From Holothuria scabra (Eukaryota; Echinodermata; Holothuroidea; Aspidochirotida; Holothuriidae), in NCBI GenBank assembly GCA_037179385.1, contig CM074184.1, positions 18,308,001 to 18,372,000 of the forward strand: a DNA stretch of 64,000 nucleotides. The letters run 5' to 3'. Numbering within the stretch: position 1 is the first letter of the stretch; every line of letters begins with the position of its first letter. The notes under the pieces were generated by a model that saw only the letters and a program-made list of their open reading frames with translations, had not been told where the DNA came from and ran no database searches. Below are positions 39,543 to 51,417 of the stretch, piece after piece. A program made the position numbers and the translations under genes.

Positions 39543-41619
39543 CAGTGGCGTAGCTACTGGGGGGCAGGGGGGGCAAATTGCCCCCCTGGAAAAATTTTTG
39601 GGGAAATTTGATGAAAATGGGGAAATTTGATGAATTTTCTTATTCTTACAAAAAATTCTCAAAATCTTTGGTAGAATAAGAAATTTTGAGATATTTTTCA
39701 TACGTAATTCGTATTTTCATGCAAAACATTAACTCAGATTTTGTCAGTGTCGCATGAACCGGCCCTACTCGTGTTCCACAGAAATGTCCTCCCCGCGTAG
39801 CAGATTGAATGTTCTCTTGTATACGCACTAGGGTTATGATCAGTGCATTTCAGTGCACACATTCAGGTATTTAACAACAGCTGATACAGTGCAACTAACA
39901 CTGAAAGGCTGTAATCCCGAACTTATCCCCTTGTACACTAATCCCGAACTTATCCCCTTGTACACAGTCTCTGTGTTGTGCACTTTGGGAATTCAGTAAA
40001 AGGATGTGAAAACTGACAAGTCACTACCATGGACCCCCGGGGTTATTATGTTGTTCTACAAGCTATTAGTAGCTATGCCGATTTTACTCTGTGTTCGTAA
40101 CGATGGATGGGGCTGAAACAATCCATGGCCAACGATAAACTTAAAGTTAGTCTAGAAATTAAAATGAAAGGGATCCATTGGCATACTTAGATTTTGTTAC
40201 TTAGCCTTATCCTTGGAGGCTTACATTCTAGTTCGCGAAAATAGCTTTCTGCTCACTTGGGTTGTAAAAATAAACGGGTCAATGAGTACCTTGTAGCCTT
40301 CTTCACTTAACAGACTGCGGTTCTAACAGGATATCCTCTGTGATCGAGCCACTCTTAGGCCTCCTTAGTGGCGTGCGAAGGGGAGACCACTGGGCCATGC
40401 CCCCCTCACAGATGCCATTTTTGCTTTGTTCTTAAAATACGTAGTCTAACTTTATCAACACAGATTTTACTTCAAAAGATAGCATATGTGGCACCAGATT
40501 GCTTATAAGGACACCCAATTTTTGAAGAATTTTCAAAGGGGAAGGATTGTCTCTGCAAGGTCCTTCAGTGATGCCATTTTTTTTTAATTCCTATAAATAG
40601 ACCTAGGCAAATTCTGTCAAATTCCAATTTTTACCTAAAATGGTAGACTCTGTTTCCTACTGGTGGCATCGATAAAAAAAGACAACATGTTTAGATTCTC
40701 TTTAAAAACATGAATAAGCTATTTTTGGCCATCTGAGGGGTCTAATTTTTCGAAATTTTCTTTACGCTCCACGCCGACCAACGGTGGCGCTTCGTTCAGT
40801 CTTTTGGGCAAAATTACATTTGTAGGGTCAAATTAGCTTTTAACTCTCTGATCACTTTGCAGTTTGCGAACATATTTTGAAGTGAGCGTTTTATTGCAAA
40901 AGACACAAGAAGAAAGCGACTCGTTAGATTCTTCGTATAAGTCAGCAAAATGCTATTTCCGGCCATCTGAGGGGTCTGATTTTCGAAATTTTCTCTACGC
41001 TCCGCGCCAACCAATGGTGGCGCTCCGCTTAGATAATCTTTATGGTAAAATAACGTTTTGTGGCCAAGAAAACCCCCAATCCTGTACCGATCAATGCTCT
41101 TTTATTTTGACTCCTAAAAGTGTGCAAACTTAAAGACAAGTTTTACTTCGTAGGGTAGCATAAATGGCATAAGAATGCATGTAAAGACACAAAAGTTTCA
41201 GTTTTATCCTCATGAACCACCACGATTAACTTTTAACACTGTTCCTGTCAAAGTCGAAAATATTGCACCATTTTGCATCTAGGCTCCTTGAAAACGTCAA
41301 AAAATTTCCGGACATCCCCTCTCCTTAGACCATATTGCATGCCCCCGCCCCTTCAGAGAAATTCTGCGTACGCCACTGCGTTACTACATACAAATAAACC
41401 AGATATTGTTTACCAAAATAATATACTGTGTTATTTCCGATTGCTCTATGTTATACTTTAAGATTAAAATGCAGGTAATATTATAAACTGACATGGTAAT
41501 GTTGTTATACTTGTAAATTTGCATATTTTATATGAAATACATACACATTGACCGGGAAAAGTTTTGGGGAAATTTCATACCTTTGCCCCCCCCTGGAAAA
41601 AATCCTAGCTACGCCACTG
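39543..41619. mobile_element. Non-autonomous hAT element, 2077 bp, with 8-bp duplication ATCTTAAA
   Basis: Left end CAGTGGCGTAGCTACTGG and right end CCTAGCTACGCCACTG are inverted, and ATCTTAAA flanks both sides exactly (39535-39542, 41620-41627). G-runs sit just inside each end, as GGGGGGCA and TGCCCCCCCC. The interior has no transposase frame. It contains a probable nested element starting AGTGGCGTGCGAAGGGG (about 40370) and ending CTGCGTACGCCACTG (41381) and two copies of a CTACGCTCC repeat. Confidence 0.9.
40725..41060 (+). repeat. Two tandemly placed copies of the TACGCTCC-GCC repeat
   Basis: About 40725-40830 and 40965-41060 share GGCCATCTGAGGGGTCT, TTCGAAATTTTCT, ACGCTCC and GGTGGCGCT. 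Related copies are at 20551-20610, 25254-25340, 25490-25575 and, inverted, 52655-52765. They seem to be subterminal parts of a hAT-like family. Confidence 0.65.
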
Positions 41620-41627
41620 ATCTTAAA

Positions 41628-42165
41628 CTATTAAATATTCAAAACTTGATGGTTACTTTCATCATAGATAGGCCTTACTGTTATTTCTGACATCTTCAAA
41701 CTGCAATTTTCGCAGTAGCTTACAGAAATTTTCAATTGATACATCTCTATGGTTGAAAGCAAATAAAGGGGTAGTTAACTCCCCCTCAGTTCACTGCTTT
41801 CAGGTTAACATTGACAGGTTTTTCCATGGCTGTGGTAGAATCTGATTGTTTGGGGCTGTTGTCAAGCTTTGGTGGTTTGACTTTTAATTAGGGCTTGGAC
41901 TTCAGGGCATCTTATGGGGCCTTGGCCCAGTCTTCAACCTGTTATGTTATGTTATGTTAAATTCAGTTCAGAGTACTGCGGCCGATATTACATAACATGC
42001 ACTGTAGTCTATTGACTCTTCTGATTAGACATTGGGTCTTGTATACAGTCACCCTGAAGCAATAAACTGAGATTTTGTCTAGATGAGGGTGAGTTTTAGA
42101 CAGTTGTGGGAGGAGAATGAGTACAAAAGGGTTGGAGAAATGGAAATGACTTGCAATTTAAAAAA
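41628..42165. other. Non-coding stretch
   Basis: Contains GTTATGTTATGTTATGTTA at 41941-41959. No exon supported. Confidence 0.35.
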
Positions 42166-42167
42166 AA

Positions 42168-42375
42168 CCTTGGTCAAACTGACCAGTGAACTGGGCCAAC
42201 ATGACAATGCAACGAATAAATTTGGTCAAACATTTTGACTAAACTGTCGTCAAACTTAATTACTCTTTGGTCGAATTTGACAATAAGTGGTCAGATTCGA
42301 CCATTATTTTGTTGAAATATTTGACCAGTTTTGGTTCGGTACATACGTTACTTGACCCAGTCGTTGGTCAATGGC
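42168..42375. repeat. TTGGTCAAA motif array
   Basis: TTGGTCAAA, TTGACCAG, GGTCGAATTTGAC and related words occur about nine times in both orientations. Probably a MITE with subterminal motif repeats; ends not defined. Confidence 0.5.
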
Positions 42376-42589
42376 TATGCAAAGTGATTTAGCGTGTGGT
42401 AAGAAGAATTGACTTTTGAAACAATGGGTTGTACGACAAACTGTTATATATAACTCGCCCGTTGTGCGCGATGTTCCGCATAAGAAATTGAGTAGGGGAA
42501 ACCATTAGCCAGTTAGCTACAACAGGATAAAAAGACCGTGGTCGGCTCGACTTGTACCAAAAGGTTTGAAACTGGGCCGTGAAACTCCA

Positions 42590-42963
<374 letters not shown>

Positions 42964-43590
42964 TCAGTCTGCAATTTTAAAAGTACAAGAATGACATAAC
43001 ACACGTCAGGAATGTCCTCCGAAGATGAGAGTTGGATTAATTAAATTTATTTTACTCGCTCTGTGAAATATATTTTGAAATTTTGTACATTGCGTGTACT
43101 TTAAGTCTTTATTTCTTGTTCAGTTCTACTTATTCTAAAGTCCTCCCGACCCTCTGGCAAAGGGCCGTTCGGCGAAATTAAAACTTTCACCGATTCTCGA
43201 AGAAGCTATTTCGTCCGCTGAGAATAATACGTGACCAACCTCAGGGCCCTCAGACCATTTAAGTTCTACTTTTTTCTAAAAGTCCCCACGACTCTCTGGC
43301 GAAGAGCCAAGGGGCGAAAACCAAACGATTACTCCCGGAGGAGTTCTGCTCCCTTAAGGAGCTTAACGTCCCAAATGGACAAGTACGCCCTCCAAAGGGC
43401 AAACATCTCAGACCATTTAAGTTCTACTTTATAACATTAATTTTAAGATGTTCTCTGCTTCCCAGAAGCCTTTATCACCCCAGAGATGTTATATTATTAC
43501 CGTATACCTCTGATGAATTACGTGCAACAGCTCCCTCAGAGAGCGATATCATCGCTGCTAACAGCCATGATTAGATTATCACTGATTTAG
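42964..43590. repeat. CCCTCTGG repeat family, copies 2 and 3, plus non-coding sequence
   Basis: 43138-43262 (CCCTCTGGCAAAGGGCC) and a diverged 43276-43430 (CTCTCTGGCGAAGAGCC) are head-to-tail and both run to CAGACCATTTAAGTTCTACTT. Confidence 0.65.
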
Positions 43591-45030
43591 TTAGGACCAC
43601 TCAAAACTTTGTTGGAGTAATTCAGATAACTCTCGATTATATGGACGATAAAATTCTCTCATCTTCTTCTGTAAACTTTCACTAACTTCCAGGTTCTTCC
43701 GTACTGCTTTGTATGGTATACAACCAGAATCGGGGCGCTGTTTAATAATAGGACAAAAGTAACCTTTGGAATTTTTCTGAAAATCTTCCCGCTTGAAGAA
43801 AGAGTTTAACCCAAGAAAACGTTCAACATTTTTCACCACCAAATAGGGGTCTTTTGCAAAGACTTCACCATCTATTACAAGCAGATTCTGTCTGGAGACG
43901 GTTTCAATGACTTGTTTGATGAAATTTACGTAGATTCCTTTCGAAATGTACAAATGTTCCTTGGAAATATTGCCCCTGTTAGAATCTAAAACCGCATATT
44001 CAAATTTACTCGGTATATTGTAACCTTGGTAGACGCTGACACGTTCGCTGTGTTTAACCCTTTACCGTTGTTTGGGTCCTTTTGGACCCATGCGGAGAGC
44101 TCGGCTGTCACACATCTTTACTGTTTCACGCGGAGCTCGAAACTGCGAGTAGCTACCCGAAAATTCGGCCACAACAGCGAGAGAGACAATAGTTTAAGGT
44201 CACGGGGTCAATGGCCTGCGGAAGCCGATGCGGGGCGGGCTACGTCCGCTTTTCCGCCCACCCCCGAGGCGCGCAAATATGCCCCGATCGGAGCACAACG
44301 GTTAAGGGTTAATACCGTCTTCGCCTATAACGGTTATCTTCTTTTCAGGTAAACGACGTTTTAGATTTTTTCCACGCTCCACCAAATGTTTATAGTCCGA
44401 TACAGCTCGCTTGTAGGGATCTCATAAAATTACAAGAAATTTCATAGCTGGGTTAATTTTTTCCACAATCCATTTTACTCGATCTTGACAGTCGGCTATC
44501 TTGATGACGTCAACCAGAGTTTTTTTCTGCAGCAGTACTGTAAGGGGAATATTGGATCCAATCTTTCCTTTTCTCTACCACGCAACTCTGCCTTTCTCCT
44601 CCTTCATATTCACTAACAATTTCAGGATGCAGATCTAAAAATCCAGTCAAAGTTTGTGACCCACACTTTTTAACACCAATGACAACGACATCGGGGACCC
44701 TCTTCCGACAGTCTAAGCTGTCAAAAGTAGAATGCGAGCGGAGGGCCCTGTCCAGAAGCATTTGTCGTCGCGAAGAAGGGATATAACATCCCCACATGTG
44801 ATCGATTGACCATACTGATATGCTTGAAATTTGGGTTGGCTTAACGATGATATTTTCGTCGTAATGTTTTGTTGACAGCTTTGAAAACATGTTTGAGGAG
44901 AAACGGGGCCCGAGTAGACCGAACCGTTGACTTCATCTTGCTCATAAAGGTATACTAACGACATTAGGCCTAATAAAAAGCACGAAAGAAATACCAAATA
45001 CGAGGCTTCTATGCGGATATTTAGAACCAT
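43591..45030 (-). pseudogene. Heparan sulfate 3-O-sulfotransferase/NDST-type sulfotransferase, disrupted
   Basis: The family transfers sulfate from PAPS to glycosaminoglycan chains in the Golgi lumen. From the start at 45030 the frame gives a short cytosolic tail and a hydrophobic anchor (LVFLSCFLLGLMSLVYL), the type II layout. In another frame from about 44765 comes DVVVIGVKKCGSQTL, the 5'-PAPS loop (normally GVRKGGT), and LDLHPEIVS. Then follow NPAMKFLVIL-stop-DPYKRAVSDY (the 3'-PAPS motif), FEYAVLD, LLVIDGE, FLGL, KGYFCP and GCIP (the paired cysteines), and MREFYRPYNRELSELL at the C-terminus (stop at 43591). Lesions: a frame change within 44713-44890, another near 44550, TGA at 44422-44424 where the motif has Arg, and a MITE at 44058-44308. 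With one TTAA and the MITE set aside, the frame reads through the insertion point. No introns are needed. An assembly error could explain a frameshift, not all lesions. Confidence 0.85.
44058..44308. mobile_element. piggyBac-like MITE with TTAA duplication, 251 bp
   Basis: TTAA at 44054-44057 and 44309-44312 brackets inverted ends CCCTTTACCGTTG and CAACGGTTAAGGG (one mismatch). piggyBac elements insert at TTAA and their ends begin CCC. Inside is a GGGTCC-TTTT-GGACCC hairpin (44074-44089). It has no transposase and is much more GC-rich than the surroundings. It interrupts the sulfotransferase frame. Confidence 0.88.
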
Positions 45031-45570
45031 CTTATTGTCTCGTTTCGTGTGGTCCCACTATTCACTGAAGATGTATCACTTTAGGATAATAACTGTACCG
45101 CATTGACGCATTCCTGTTTGAATCTACAATGTGTAGCTTTCTGTAAAACGCCGTTGTGGTGTTATGATGTGCTACGCCACTTAATGTTGGTCAAGTCACC
45201 TACAAATATGAAGATACACAGACTTAAAAAGTCGATTTAAAGGAATTGAAACTGTAATCTACCCACTTATACTAGTAATTATTACGTAATTCGTAGAAGC
45301 TCCATGATACAACTGTACTTAAACGGGAAATGCGGTAACTCCAATTCGAATTAGTCCGAGTCAGACAGTTGTCCTTACCAGTCTGATAGCCGTAAATAGT
45401 ATTTTAAATCATGAATGGTTCTTGAGAATCACGTAAAAATATTTTTATTTATTTAAAGTATCTAAATATATTATATATTTTACAGAAATTTATGAATAGT
45501 ATTTCATAATATTTTACTTTTGATATGCAATATTTTTGTTAAATGTAATGAGAAGTACTTGGGCGCGAAA
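45031..45570. other. Upstream flank of the sulfotransferase pseudogene
   Basis: AT-rich, especially 45430-45550. No promoter or exon identified. Confidence 0.35.
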
Positions 45571-45762
45571 AGACTCCCGACCCTCTGGCAAAAGACGGTT
45601 TGGCGAAACCAAAACTTTCACTGCTTCCTGAAGACGCTACGTCCACTGAAGGACAATACATGACCAGCCTCACAGCCCTCAGACCATTTACATTATTGGT
45701 CTGTTATATGTATGGCTCCATTCTAGACTCGATGAAAAGAACAGATACTACACATGATCTTA
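45571..45762 (+). repeat. CCCTCTGG repeat family, copy 4
   Basis: Very similar to 37368-37565 along its whole length, from CCCTCTGGCAAA to GAAAAGAACAGATACTAC. Confidence 0.7.
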
Positions 45763-46095
45763 ACCAAAAGGCCTAGAAAAGAAAACTAGTGAGAATTAAC
45801 TCTTGTTTCAAAATAAGTTTGGGTACACTGCTTGTTGTGCTAAATTACTAAAGGACACTCACTAACCTGTTTCATAGGCTCTAGAGAGTCATGTAATATT
45901 TCTTCTCCTGAAATGTGAAATTTACTAGGAGTAAACTGCTTGGTTTACCTTGAATATGACAGTAATGAAGTCCTAGAACGCTATGAAAAATACGTTGTTG
46001 CACGACATTAGGGGACCTCATATTAATAACGTAAAGTCAAAAGAGTGGGCGAAAGGGGGGGAGGGGCACCCTGACAAACCAAATTAAGGGGTTGA

Positions 46096-46232
46096 AATCA
46101 ATCATTTCAATCATATCAATCATTTCAATCATTTCAATCATTTCAACCAACCGACCGACCGACCGACCGACCGACCGACCGACCGACCGACCGACCGACC
46201 GACCGACTAACTGACTAACTAACTAACTAACA
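46096..46232. repeat. Compound microsatellite
   Basis: ATCATTTCA 9-mers pass into (CCGA)n and then (CTAA)n and (CAAA)n. Confidence 0.9.
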
Positions 46233-48260
46233 AACAAACAACAGATTTCCTAAATCCCTATAGCCTTATTCCTAAACCTGATAAAAAAATACAATCGATG
46301 GAAGATGGAATCTGACAATGATAAGAGCCAGTCTACAACTTCGTTATCAAACAATGCCCATTAGCTGGGGCATTTGACTGCTTTTGTTTGCACAATCTGA
46401 AAACTGATTGCTTTGGTTCATCAAAAAATATATAGGTTGATTTTACAATTACAGTAGCATACCCAAAAAGAACAAGTGGACAAAGTCCCCTCTACCACAG
46501 AGCTGTTATGCAACAGCTCTCTGCCTCCACCAACACACACAGGGAAAAACTATTGGACACACAAAGCCTGACGATGCTGAAAAAAAAATGAGCAAGCAAA
46601 GAAAAAAGGCTTCGAGCCTGGACGGAGGAGATGGTAAGAGAGAATATTGGGTTAAGTGTTTTCCTAATATTGGCTTTTCCTAATATTGGCTTCACAAGTG
46701 CGAATAAAATTTAAAAGCAAAAGGAAATAATTTAACAGAACAAATGAACCACAGAGTTCCGGAGCGGGTATGTATCTATCCTTGGTGACCATACATGCGT
46801 AGAAGTAGTCAAAATTAAGGCCGATAACTCAAACGGAGTCTTAATCCATACGAGAAAAGATCGAGCTCAAATTTAGCTGTAGTCCTCTTTACGATTTTAG
46901 TGAGTTTGCTTGAAAAAATTGAAAGGCATTTTCTACAACAGAAAGGCTAGAAAGTGTAATTTTGGTGCCGTGTGCATAGAAAATTCGAAACCTGTTTTTT
47001 TTTTTAATGGAATCTCCAAACTTTCGAATCTAAGTCCAGTTTCGTTTAAAGAGCGTTTCCGTTACCTACAATCAATATAGTTTAACCAAAAGAAGGGTTC
47101 TGGGCCCAGTTCCTCACTGATACCGTTTAGTTTTTTACTCTTTTAGTTCCGAAAAATATGTAGAATATTTCCACTTTAATTGTACTTCAAAGGTGGCATA
47201 TGTGGCATGAAATTTTATGTAAGACACCTTATCTTATTTTTCAAAGGAGAAGGCCACACCACTTCCATTTGACCCTTCCCGGCCCTAAATGGTCGATCTC
47301 ACAATAAACTGTATAGCTGAGGACAGCGTCTGTCAGTGAAACGTTCAGAAAAATTCTGTCTGTGGTAAAAATAGGTCACCTCAGCAAACGATTTGCTTGA
47401 TCTTGCTCATACAGGAGGTCCAGACTCTTCAACAAAGGCCCCAAGAAACACACTTTTTTTTAAAGCTTCTGCTCTAAAATTTAAATTTTCTTTTCTTCGA
47501 GCTCCAGATTTTCCAGTTTTCCAAATTCGTTGGATAGCTCTTATCCGTACAGTAAAATATAGAAACCCAAAAGGAACATAGGCACCCTTACATTTGTGCC
47601 TGCCAGTCCGCCAGTTTCGGCAAGTCATGGGATTTGTCAGGTTCTGCGGGTCGTTGCTCCCGTCGCGAGCATGGCTCTTTAGGGTTTAGCAAAACCTGGG
47701 TTCACTCATTAAAAGTATAAACCTGGAGGCTTGCACGTCATATCTAGTATTTGGTCAAAATTAAGAATTGTTATTCATTCACAGATTGAAAATCAGGACA
47801 TATTTCCGTCGCATGTGGATCTAAAATTACAAAATGTGAAAATATAACGTCATTTTGCATCTAAGCCCTTCGAGACAGTCCCAGAATATCAAACCCCTCC
47901 ATCAGGACTTCATGGTGAAATTTTCCCAGGATAGGGACTAATAATTGTGTATACATTTCCTGGTTAAAAACGACCAGATATAAGAAACGCTTTCCTGGTT
48001 AAGGTAATGACTCTTTATTACATCTTGATCGAAAGTTATCATTTTGCAGGTTAAATTTGAACAGGATATTCATGTGACTTTAACCAGATAATGTATGGAA
48101 AACTATTGACCCGTATACCTGTTAGATTTCACCAGGGTGCTCTAAAAGTGTACCTACCCATTCCGTCTCCCGTTATGCCAGAATCCTTACTACGCGACTG
48201 GCCTACACAACATCCATCGTTCATACAACACATTCATTAAGTTTGTGACTGCGTTGTGAT
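46233..48260. other. Non-coding stretch
   Basis: A CCTTACTACGCGACTGG at about 48186 may be an orphan hAT-like end. No exon supported. Confidence 0.35.
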
Positions 48261-48265
48261 GGTAT

Positions 48266-48545
48266 ACTCTTAAAATTTTAAAAAGAGTGAAATTTCACTC
48301 GTTAGAAGAGTGAAAATTAAAGTTCCCTCCAAAAAAGCGAAAATTCACTCCAAGAAGAGTGACATTCACTCTAAATTCACTCTAAAAGAGGGATGTTTTA
48401 CTCTTGATGGGAACTTACAGGGATCATTCTTACCAAAGAGTAATCCCTGCAGGTACTTTAAAGAGTGAATATTTTGATTCTTCTATGAGTGAATTACTTT
48501 TTGGAATGAGTTTCACTACCTTTGGAGTGAATTCACACCTTCACA
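48266..48545. repeat. AGAGTGAA motif array (MITE-like)
   Basis: Starts TACTCTTAAAATTTTAAAAAGAGTG. AGAGTGAA, TTCACTC and GAGTGAATT words occur more than ten times in both orientations over 280 bp. TACTCTTAAAA is also the style of end seen at 51418. Confidence 0.55.
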
Positions 48546-50149
48546 TAAAATGTCACACAGTATACGTCTGCTTTTGACCAGATTGTGAAAGTAGTAAAAT
48601 ACCTGTGGGACTCGGCCTCTTGTTCAAGTCCTTAAAGGTCTGAGCCCAAGCTGTACAATTTAATCAAAAGTTGTCCTAGTAAGAGTCAAGCCCGTGTCAA
48701 CAAAAAAGGGACTTGGGTTTAAGTTTCGGGATCAGATCCTCCAATGCTGCCCATGTAGTCGAAAACCACTGCTGGGCCGGAAACGGCGAGTTTCCAGCGT
48801 CGGGAATGTTGCGATGTGACCGTGCCTTAGTTTACGTATGCTATTTCCTTGTGACTCTGGATATTTTGGTCCGGGTTAATCAGGTGAATAGTCTTTTTTG
48901 TAACAATTGAACCCAGTCAGAACTCTTTCTTGGTAGTACTTCGAAGGTTACAGACGATCCTTAGAAAATGAGTAATAATTCTCTAAATTTCATTGGCCTT
49001 ACGCCTTTGGAGGTTAAAATGGATAACTATTGTAGCAACTGATAAAATGTAACTATGTTGCCCATTTTAACTCCGGAGAAACTCAAGGAAGGTCTCTGCT
49101 ACAGAAGCAGATGAGACCAAGATCTTCATTTTCATCTGAAACAGTGCGAACTTCAGACTCGTATACTTGTGCAAATTTTCTAGGTCGGCAGACTAGTCGG
49201 ACTGTAATAGATTTTTGACGGCACTAATAACCGAGGTGGCAGTCACGTATAGTACGGGGGAGGGGGGATAACTTATCTCTCGTAGGGCTGGGTATATAAT
49301 AGACCCGGGACTCCTCACGACAAGTAGGTGAGTTTGTGGTTCAAAGAGGTGAGATACTTGGCTAGATCAATGGCTACCAATTGATTCTGAATATATATCC
49401 TGCGTTTTTCAGCAATGGGTTTACACCCCCACTTGGAGCATACAGCTTACACTTGAACTATGCTTTTAGCGATGGAAAGCAAACAGTGCAGCACGTCATC
49501 TTCGTTTGGTTTATTAGGTTGTCTGTAAAAGCAGTGGCGAAGCTACAGGGGGATGAAAGGGGAAGCTTTAACTCCAGGTTTTGGCCTTGCCCCAACTTAG
49601 GTCAGATACGGGTTGGGTTAACCGAAAAAATAAATTAAATACCTCTCCAGACACTTAATTGTTCGTCCACCGTAGATACATAAATAGTCCATTTCAAATA
49701 ATGCCATCATGTACCGTATCTTCTCACTCAAATTTTATTGGCCCCCACCAACAAAAAGTATGGGCCATCTTCTTGATGTGCATCCAAATACCACATGAGA
49801 AATCTTTTCAGGTTTCCCACCTTAAAGGTAAAGAGCAGTCCCCCAAACTTATTTTGAAGAAAAAGCTAAATGACACAATTTTCATCTTATTTCTCTTCAA
49901 AGTATCTTTCATTACATTTTATGAAAACTATTGCATATTCAAGGTAAACCAAGCAGTTATTTCTGGCAAATTGCACATCTAAAGAGAAAAAAGATTGTCA
50001 CATGACTCCCAACAGCCAATCATGAAACTGGACAGTCTACTACACTTCTTCAATTTGGATTGACTGCTCCTGTCCTTTAAGATGTGTTGACACCTATCAA
50101 AGTTTTCATTCACATTTTGACATCCAGAGACCAAAGATGATATCTGACC
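48546..50149. other. Non-coding stretch
   Basis: An orphan hAT-like end CAGTGGCGAAGCTACAGG lies at 49532. No exon supported. Confidence 0.35.
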
Positions 50150-50194
50150 TTCATTAAAGGCATAGAGAGACAGACACAGAGACAGCCTCAGACA

Positions 50195-50375
50195 GACAGA
50201 TATCTGTAATATTCGGATTTAAACAGACCTTCAACAAAGACAAAAGGGACCACCTCCCGACCATAGCACATCCATACGTATGAAATCTATCCAAATTTCC
50301 TATTTCGAGATATCGTGTTAGCGAGCAAAGTGTCACAAACACACATACGCACATACACACACGTCATCATGAATG
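50195..50375 (+). repeat. Partial copy of the 156-bp/CA repeat family
   Basis: GATATCGTGTTAGCGAGCAAAGTGTCACAAACACAC followed by a CA-rich run, as after the array at 7.7 kb. The DR1 core is not present. Confidence 0.55.
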
Positions 50376-51417
50376 CATTGGTTTATCTGACCATCGAAAC
50401 CAAAAACTGCCCCAAATTGTTTAAAGGGCAAGAATGGTGGCTCCAAACTTGTTTTGGTTTGAAACAACAACCAAATGTCGCAAATTTCTTTTCATGCCTT
50501 TGCAAATAATCTTTCCTAACTTTTAGGACTTTTCTATAACATATTATAGGTAAACCAAGCAGTTACTTCTTGTAAATTTCCCATTTGACAAGAAGAATTT
50601 ACATAACCCTCAAGAGTCAACCATGAAACAGGGAAGTCTATCATACTAAATATTTTGGGGTGACAAATTTTTTCCACAATAGAAATGCAATATATGCCCC
50701 ACTGGTGGATAAACTGTACATCCAATTGCCCTCATGCAGAAAATAACCTCCAAAAACTCCCCATATACAAAGTGATAAACAATTGGTCAGAGTTCTATTC
50801 GATTTCTTATTTAAATTGAGAGTTACCGGGCATATTTTAAGGTTGTTAAATTATGTGCGTTTTAAGTTGGTTAAAGGGCAAAGTGATTTTTTCCAGCATT
50901 TTATGTGGTCCTCCTAGATATGACAAGTCTTTCATCCAATATTTAAAAGTATATCAAACTGCATGTACTATTTACTAATACACGTTTTAATTAATTACAA
51001 AGACATACATACACTTATGGGTGCAAATAGGTAAAAAGCAAACGTAATGAGAGAAAAATCGATTTTTGTTATGGCTGAGAAATTATTTTAAAAAATTGTT
51101 TGGAATACGTCTACACAAGTGAACTTGGACTTTGGCCCAAAGCACTGCATTAGAACTCGTCAAAAAATTTCATACGTACCAAAATTTCTGCGACGAACAG
51201 TTGGTTAGTAGACCGGTAAACCATATGCTACAAGCTGCTCAAATAAAAATGTTAACACATTCCATTCACACATTTGCAAAACCAAACATTCAATTTACTT
51301 GAATGCAGCTGAGTATCTCAAGGTTGCTGTGCACCGAATAATTGGTTAGTTATTCACTCTGCACACCGCAGAATGCAAGACATCCATACTCGCGAATGAA
51401 GGTTGTGCTAACAGTAT
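50376..51417. other. Non-coding stretch, nothing recognised
   Basis: AT-rich, no exon or repeat end seen. Confidence 0.35.

Noticed and set aside
44026..44352. 108-codon plus-strand open frame at the sulfotransferase
   Set aside because: It lies mostly within the GC-rich MITE and is antisense to the pseudogene.
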